NCBI GenBank assembly: GCA_964035795.1
Contig: OZ038320.1
Span: forward strand, 15,114,030-15,178,029
Direction: 5' to 3'
DNA length: 64,000 nucleotides
Origin: Pterobdella sp. o SKG-2022
Taxonomy: Eukaryota; Annelida; Clitellata; Hirudinida; Piscicolidae
Shown piece by piece: positions 23,601-32,600 of the stretch. The translations under genes were made by a program, and so were the position numbers. Position 1 is the stretch's first letter. Every line of letters begins with the position of its first letter. The notes beneath the pieces were generated by a model that worked only from the letters and a program-made list of their open reading frames with translations, was not told the origin of the DNA and did no database searches.

Positions 23601-26600
23601 TGAAACATTTCCTTCATCTGTTAGTCGAATTTTAGATAATGCCACGATGTCTAAGCCGTTTGGAGCTCCCAAGAGATTAAAGCAATGCGTCTTTCAGGAC
23701 GCTTACTCAATGCTGGCACATCTGAAATAGTACGAACATTCCAACAACCAATCAAAATTTCTTTCTTCTCGCAGAAGCTGGATTACGACCGAGCCCAGGC
23801 TGCGATACCCTGAGACACCTGCCGGGCCAGACAATGGAACTTACACAGTTTCCAAAGGCCTTATTGCCATTGATGCAATTATCATTTGACTCATCATAAA
23901 GAAAAAGGTACCGTTTAAGGCTGCAGCCAGCCATAACACATGCTTACAAAGCAATGCCTGTGCCTGATGCTTTTTATAGTGAGAAAAGGCTTCGCACTCA
24001 ACCAATCCCACTGACTCCGCACAGTTGTATTTGTCCAAAAAGAAAAACAAGTTAACATCATTGGATACAAAAGTGCCGCAGGTTTTATTTTGAAGTTGAC
24101 TTCATTATCCATGTTAAGCTTGGTTACTTCTCCTTCATGTTATTATCTCACCTCGTAATTAACAATAATTTTATTTTTCATTTCAATAATTTAGATTTGC
24201 ATTTTCATTATTCATTGAGTTTTAAAGAATTAATATTTGATGATGTTACCATGGTGTCTTTAAGTTTGTATTCTTGATAAAATGAGTTAAACTTACGAAA
24301 AGCTTCCTGTTATTATTCAGTGTTTGATAAAATCGTTTTTTGTTAATAGGCTAGTTTAATTAAACTTTTCTACGGTCAACTCAAAAATGACCAAAAAAAA
24401 GTTGGAGCTCCACACGCCGCTATAAAGGCTCATTGAAGGCGCATCTGAAAAACTTCAACATTGAGAAAAAGCTGATTGTGACAGGCCTACTTGGCGTAAA
24501 ACAATCCACAATAGTGCACTTTTTTTAGAAGAAAAAAGTTTAATGCTGCATTGAAAAACGAATGAAACGCAAAGCTGGAGAAGGTTCACCAGACAGACTC
24601 CATACTCACTGGTGCAAGAGGTTTTTCGCGCGGATTGGAATGTTCAGCCATTTGCGGACGCACAGGAAATAATACTTTCTGTATATATTCAATTTTCACT
24701 AATCAATTATATCAAAAAAGTTTTTTTCAATATTTTTTTAAATTTTTATAATTATTATTTTTTTAATTTATTTTTTCATATTTTAAATCTTGTAGATATG
24801 TTTATGTTTGAAAACGAGTCGACTAACAACATTATTATTAATGTTAATGTAATGTAATGCTGTATTTACAAGATGCTTTTCCTTATAGATCAAAGCGCTT
24901 ACTATAAACTTAATGTAGCGAAAACCCACTGTGAAACAGTGTCTAACTGTTGGCCCACGCGGAATCTAATCCGGTAATTTTAGATACTCAGTCTAATGCT
25001 CTACCACTGAGCTATACGGTCCGACAATTAGTAATGACCAAGTGGACATCAAAAAGTTGTCATTATTTCATCTTGGATTGACTTGATTTGTTTATTCATA
25101 TTCGATTGCATTTATTAGTTTTATTATAAAAACTCGTTTATTCGTTATTTTTATTTTCTTTATTTTTCATTTTTCTTTTATTTTTTGAATTTAATTATTA
25201 TTTTTATAAATATTTTTTTTATTTATTTGTTTTTAATTTTAGTTTACTATTTTTATTCTTATTCATCATTTTTTTCCATAGCTTTCAGTTAACTCTATTT
25301 CAATATTTTAGAATTTCATTTATATTATTCATGTTAAGCGTTATAAAACTATTATTAAATGATGTTACCATGGCAGTTAGCAACGTCTTTAAGTTTGTAT
25401 ACTTGATAATGTGAGTTCAACATACGAAAAGCTTTGTGTTATTATTCAGTTAATAGAAGTGTTTGATTCAAATATTATTATTCTTTTTTTTTAATATAAG
25501 ATCAAACATCAGGTTTCTACCAAACCTCATAGGAGTGAAATTGGAAGTTATAATGATAGGGCTTTTCTGAGGACATGGGCTGTGCCACTTAGAACTATCT
25601 TCTGGACTTCTTTGAAAAGAAGGATTGCCAGATATTTTATCGAGAAAATCTTCGGCTCCTTTCTTGACCAGGCCCAAAGCACCTTTTACAACTCGGATAG
25701 TTCTAGCTCTAAGGTGCACATTTTGACAATTTCTATTTCCATGTCTTTATACTTGGAGAGCTTTTCAAAAATTTAAGATGACACTTTTTTCTCTCATTTC
25801 TATTTCCATGTCTTTATACTTGGAGAGCTTTTCAAAAATTTAAGATGACACTTTTTTCTCTCATGTCTATTAGAAAACAGCCATTTTCTAGAAAATCTTT
25901 CCGACAATATGTGGTCGGTTAACTTGTTATGTGCGATCTGTCTGAATTGGTGGATCTCGAAGAATGGTGAAATTTGGACCATCAGTAACTGGCTCGGATG
26001 ATGTTTATACTAGTTTTTTTTTTATTCACTTTGAAGTAGTTGCAGATTCTCTAGTGGAGATATAGTGTCTTCGTATGTATTCTCCGGATGTCAAAAGAGA
26101 GCATCGAGAAATAAGGTGGTCAATAGTCTCAACTTTCTCACCACTAAACCTACATTCAGGGTCTGACCATTTCAGGATATATTTGCCTGAAAATTTCTGA
26201 TGAAATAACTGGTCTTGAGCCGCAAATATAAATCCTTCAGTTTCCGCCTTCATTCAAAAGCTGGTGAGCTACTGGCAAGTCGCATCAATTTTACATCTTG
26301 TTGCAAATTTGCCAGCTAATTTCTTGTTTTGCAATTTTTTTCATTTTTTTAAAAAACTTGATCGTTTTCAGTGCATTCTTGTCTACAGGGTTAAGGCAAA
26401 ATTTTTGAGAAAATTTATTGGCTTTTTTGACTATTGAGTGAAGTTTTTTTGAATTTTCACGGAGATGAACTAGTTTAGGCATCAAGTCATCAGTATTGTT
26501 TAAGTAATCAAAAAGTCCCATTGTTGATGTTTTATAAGAAGTTTCCAAATGGATTAAATTTTTTCTTCTATTCTAACGTCGCAGATATAAACGATCTACA

Positions 26601-29600
26601 TTTGATTTCGGATGATTCTGTGACAAGTTAATTGTTTTCCATTTTTAGTGTCTTTTTTTTATATTTTCTTCAAATTCCAGTTAATTATGTTATAACTATA
26701 GGATATTATAGGTACTTTTATTCTATTTTTGCTTTATTTGTTTTTTTTTTTGTATTTTTTTTCTATTTAGTTCTGTCTTTATTGTGAGTCTTCTAATCCA
26801 TTTCTTTTTTAATTTCTCTTTCATTATTGCGTGTTTTATTTCATTTCCTTCGTTTACTTGTTCTAATTTTCTAATAATAGTCGTCATGAGTTTAATTCTA
26901 AAGTGTGCTAATTTTTCTTTTGATTCCCAAAATTCAACCTGGCACCACGATTTTTTCCCAAACCTCATATTTCTTATGTTCCTTTTGCTGCTCCACGAAA
27001 TTTCCACAATCCCAATATTTTCAACCTCAATAGAGAAAATACCCACAATATAAGAAAAATGAGTAATAACAATAATATTTACTATTATAATAAAAGTAAT
27101 AACAATGATATGAAACTTAATATTACGTGCAAGCATTTCAGAAGAGGTTTTTGCAAATATGGAAAAAATTGTAAATTTGCACATAATAACATGTATAGCA
27201 GTAATAATACTAAATCAGCGGGCGAGGATAATACGAATATTAATAATAGTAAAAGTTTAATTTTGAAAAATCTGAAAAAAGATCTGATTTTTTAGGTTTA
27301 CGACTAGAAAAATTAATGAAACATTTATAAATAAAAATCTAATAACTAATAATAATATTAACAATAGTAAGAAGAAAAAGAAGGAAAAGAGGAAAAAGAA
27401 TTGGAATAACATTTTTGAAGAAATTAATAATAATAACAATATTTATTATATTAATCTTGATCTCAATATAATTAATAATAATAATATTAATCCTAGTAAT
27501 AATAATACTAATAATCCTAAGTTTATCCCATCCAACATACCAATTCTAGATAATCTTGATAACTATTTCAATTTTAATAATGTAGAAATTAATGATATTC
27601 CTTTTAGTTTAAAGAAAATAAATAAATCACATTCTAACGATATTTATAGATTGAACTATGATTGTTACAAAACTATTATATTATATAATACTCAATATTT
27701 TGTCAATTTAATTAATATGTTTTGAAGAAGGTGTATTTCTGGAAATTTTAAAAAAGATTAAAATTATACTTTTATTAAAAAATAAAAGTAATAAGCAAGA
27801 CTTAAACAATTATAGACCAATTACAATAACTCCTATATTTTCAAAAATATTAGAAAAACTTGCCCATAACCAAATTTATAATTTTTTAGATAAAAATAAA
27901 CTAATTAACAATAACAATATGGATTCCTCAAAAATAAATCAACAAACATATTCCTAGGTATACTTACATATAATATTGTAAAAAAAAAACTTGAATTTAA
28001 AAAATTTTTATATCAGTATTTTTTTTGATTTGTTTAAGGCTTTTGATTGCATAAATTTTGATCTATTATTTGAAAAAAATTCATAGACTTAATTTTTCCT
28101 TATTATCAATTAAGTGGATAGAATCTTATATGAAAAACAGAAATCAAGTGGTTGATTTAAATCGGGTACAATCCAAACCTTTTATTAAATCTAGGGGAGT
28201 TCCCCAAGCGTTAATATTAGGTCCTTTACTATTTATCTTATTTATTGATGATTTTCTATCAACAATAATAAATATGATACACACATTTATGCTGATGATA
28301 TTCTTATTTCTTTCTCTATTACTAATGATAATTATGAACAAATAAATAATGATATTAATAATGAATGAAATAGTATTAATAATTGGTTTAAAAATAATTA
28401 TCTTAAGGTCAATACAAATAAAACTTATTATACTGTTTTCAAAACATTAATATTAATTTCATTATAAACGATCTAAATTTTTTATAAGATAACAATTCTA
28501 TTACTTATAAAATCACCTTTAAATACTTGGGTATAATATTTGATAGTAATTTAAGTTTTAAACATCATATTGACTATCTAAAGAATAAATTATCTACAAT
28601 AAAGAGTAAAATATATTTCTTAAAAAAGACTTATAAACTAAATACTAAAACTCTCTTAAACTTTTATTTATCTCTTTTTTACCCACATATTAATTATTGG
28701 AACACTGTTTGGGCATGTAATTATAAATCTAATATAAAAAAATTTTAAACACTATAAAATTTAACAATTAGAACTATCTTTAGCCCGTTTGTGCCCATTG
28801 ATCTCATATGAGATCACTCACATCTAACAGTTTTACTAATTATTGGTTGATATTTATCCAGATCCAATTAATTTTTTTTATTAACTAGGGTTATATCTTC
28901 AATATTAAATTTACGTTCTTTTAATTTTCAATTTTTATTTTGTGATATTTAAGCTTAACATTGTCTAAATTTCACATTTATGGGCGTTTATCGAAAAACA
29001 TTTAATTAAAGCATAATTATTTATTTTTATGTTGGCACAAAATGAATTATTTTTAATTTATCTTCAATTAATAGTATAAAATTATAAAACTTGAGATACA
29101 TGTAAAATTAACAGAGTTAAAGGCATTAAAAGTTGCTAATCTCATATGAGATCAATGAGCACAAGTATTAGCAAATGGGCGTTTTACACAAAATACATTA
29201 TAATTAGTGGAATTTCAATTTTAAAAAGGTGACTATTACAAAAATAAATAAAATAATCAAATAAATAAAAAAATTAACTTTTTGTAAATATTAGTTTCTA
29301 TTTATGAATGAGTGATACAAATTTTCATGAACTATTTCGTACATCACACACAAAATCAGTTTATTAGGGTCAAGCCAATTATATTTGGCTACAAATTTTT
29401 GGCATTGTGCGGTTTTTCAAATTATTGCTCTAACTTTGACCTGTATTGTGGTAAAAATTTATCAGATCAACGCAAAAACCTACAACTAGGATCATAAGAT
29501 TTTCACGGCCTAATGTATTTGAAACATTTAGTTCAAAAATGTGTGGAATGGATAAGGACGATTGGTGGGCAAGCAAACATGCCACAACAATAAAGGCTAA

Positions 29601-32600
29601 AAATGGTATTGGCATTAACAAGCATACTAGGTATGACAGTAATAAACTTTTAGATAATCTGTAATTGGTCAAACAAGTAAAGTGATACGCATGCCCAAAA
29701 ACGGATTTGCTCAGATATTTGGAAAAACAATTAGCCGATTCTACTTCAAAAACTCTGCATTTAGGCAGCAACAAATCAAAAAGTAAAACTTTCTAAGGCC
29801 TCCACAAGTTCTTAATGATGCCCGTTTCAATCTTCAAGGACATATAACAACTAGAAACGAACAAAGAAGATGCCAAAACAAGCCATGCACCGCTAGACCA
29901 CGGACATTTTGGAAAAACTCACAGTTACTTTGAGCGTAGCTTGGATTTATTCATATCATAATTTTAAATAAAAATGAGAGTTTATATTTTAGAAGAATTT
30001 GATGAGTTTTTCGGGCATTATATGTGAAATTTCGTTCTCTGTTATTTGAATATTAGAGCACAATGAAAAATCCTTAATAATTTTGAAAAAAATATATTTT
30101 TTTAGATTTTTTTAAAAAATTTTAATTACATATAATGATATAAATTTGAAATCTCTCTATGTTTTGGTTTTAAAAATCAAATTAAAGTGAGTTAAACCTT
30201 CAAACTACTCTTTTCAATACTATGCGGTTAAAAGCCCATTTGCTAAAACTTTTGCCCATTGATCTCATGAGATCACCCTGTATCTGGCTTCTTTTTTGCC
30301 AAAATTAAAATCTGTTTTTTTTCTGTGTTTTTATGAGGTTGTTTTAAGGTAGGAACAAAAGTTTCAATGAAAAATTACTGCCATTAGCATTTTGGGCACA
30401 AACGGGTTAATTATCCGTTTGATAAATATATTAATTATAAAGATTTAGAAATATTGAATATAAATAACATAAATATATTACACACTTTAATATTTAGTTT
30501 TTAACATATAAATAATCTTCTTTCTGACTCTTCCAATTTCTTTAACACTAGGACATATAACTATATTATAAGAAATAAAAACAACTTAATTATAGAAAAA
30601 AATAGAACTAATAAAACGACATTATCTTTAAGAGTAAAAGGTGCTAAATGCTGGAATCAATTAGGAGATAATCTTAAATCCATAAAATCATTAAAATTAT
30701 TCAAAACTCTTGGGAAAGAATATATCCTAAACAACTCCAAGTTATAAATATGGTTTTTCTAGTCTGTTATCACCTCATTCTTTATTCCATTCGATTTGAC
30801 TTTTTTTTTTTGCCTTTACATTTCCGGTATATCATTATACCCTTGGAAGGCATGTTCTATTAGCTCGTAGTATTTAATTTGATTTGATTCTGTTTATGCC
30901 ATTTCATTTATTCTTATAAGCTTTTGTAATTAGTTTGTTATTCAATTTCAGTTTGTTCATTTCATTTGAACTTTTTGAATTTCATGTAGTTGTTCATATT
31001 AATAAAAGAATTCTGTTAAAAAAAATTTTTTTTGTTTTTAAAATTTTGTCGTTTTGTAGTTTATCAAGACTAATAGATATTTCCTTTTTTATATTTCTAA
31101 TATCATTTTGGATTTTTATTTGTCATTTAGGTTTTAATGGCTTTTTCGTGGTGATATTTTTTCTCATTCTAGATTTCACTCCACATTTGTGTTGGAGTAT
31201 ATTAGAGGAAAAGTATATAATTTTATTCAATTCAATTAAATCAGGGTTCAAAACTTTGCATATTTGTTTTAAAGCTTCATTTTCTATGAGAAACAGATTT
31301 CTGGTTTGGTTTATGTTCATAAAAGGTTCTGTATCAGTTATAGAAATATTTTTTATAATTCAGTAGAAAATGTCTATAACGATTTTCAGTTTCACGTGGA
31401 CACTAATGCCTGGGATCCCTTACTGAAAAAACTTCGTAACAAAGACATGAAAAACCCGAAAACTGTCTAAAAAAAGACATAGAAGTTAATTCATCTTCGA
31501 ACAAAGAAAAGTTTTATTCTTTGAAATTTAAAACATACCTAAACTCCACCGATTAAAAAATATTCTTTTAAACTTTAGATTACATATTTACATAGATAAC
31601 TATAAAATTGATGCATTCTCAATGGTTATATTCAAAATTTATTTGAATCTACACAATTATTTTACTATAAATACCAATAATTTCAAAACATATTTTATGC
31701 TAACGTATTATGGTAATGCTAACTTACCGAAAATTCTAGCTTTATTTGCTAATAAATGTACTTAAAATTTTTTCACAATATCGACGTTAATGATTATTTA
31801 AAAAAAAAATTAATTACAAAAAAACTTTTTATCATAGTTCTTCTATTTTTTTTTTTCAATGAAAAGATTTCGTTTTGACTACTTTCAGTTTCTTTATTAT
31901 TATTACCAACTAGATTAACGTTATTTATTATATTTCCTCCACCCTTACCCAAAGTTAGTTTTGTTTATTATATTCTTTTCATCATTGCATACCTTGTCAC
32001 AACGCCTAACATTGCATGTTACTTCAACGTTTTTGTCATCAACTGTTTTCTCTTCATACGTCCTGAACGAATGATGATGTTTCTCTCCGATGTTTTTTAA
32101 GATGGAGTTCGAAAAAAAAAACAAACAGAGGCTTTAAACAAGAAGAAGACATAACAAAATTTAGTCGCACCAAACGTTTGGACCTGTTTTGAATGCAGTA
32201 GGGTTTGCCTACCCAGAATAGGTTTTTTCAGCAAAAGAGAAAAATGCGCCAATTCGAGGAAATCTGGAGCAAAATCCACAGAAAAAGAATTGTTGAACAC
32301 ATTTGTCAAAAATAGGGATATCAACCTAGAAATCTTTTTCAAAAGGGTATTGGATCCAAAGAGCATTGTTTGTTGAGTAGTTTCTCAATTGCCAATATGA
32401 CCTCATTCTCACCAACCTCAGCAAACTTATTTAGACTAACACAGAATTGCAAAAAGAGAACCGGGAAATCCTGTAGTCTGAAAAAGATTTTTTGACTGAT
32501 TCAATTTTGTCATACAAATGTTCCTGGAAATTTCTTGTCTCGATACCAGAAACTAGGTTGCATTTACCTCTGCCAAAAATATTATTTATGTAACTCCGAG

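Larger units (their letters stand above)
26570..30930 (+). mobile_element. AT-extreme, Asn-rich CR1/jockey-like LINE, split by PB2
   Basis: A near full-length LINE on the + strand. It comprises an ORF1-like part with a CCCH finger (27059-27295), then RT blocks spread over several frames: PFSLKKINKSHSNDIYRLNY, LNNYRPITITPIFSKILEKL, FKAFDCINFDLLFEK, SRGVPQALILGPLLFILFID, TFKYLGIIFDSNLSFKHHID and FYLSLFYPHINYWNTVWAC. The C-terminus resumes after PB2 at 30407 (NYPFDKYINYKDLEILNINN, SLRVKGAKCWNQLGDNLKSI). No endonuclease domain is visible between the CCCH part and the RT. AAT/ATT codons dominate, giving a much higher A+T content than nearby LINEs. Confidence 0.8.

Noticed and set aside
24955..25024. 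possible tRNA gene on the - strand
   Set aside because: B box is decayed (GGATTAGATTCC) and the copy has the full SINE body and tail.
26723..27184. 153-codon - strand frame with FGKKSWCQVEFWESKEKLAH, vaguely like a Smad MH2 start
   Set aside because: It lies opposite the Asn-rich LINE's 5' part, covers the same bases as the + strand CCCH frame, and the rest of the frame has no MH2 features; treated as a shadow.
30935..31366. 143-codon hydrophobic + frame resembling a membrane protein
   Set aside because: The opposite strand carries lysine-rich RT-element sequence; the antisense of Lys/Asn-rich coding DNA gives Phe/Leu/Ile-rich frames.
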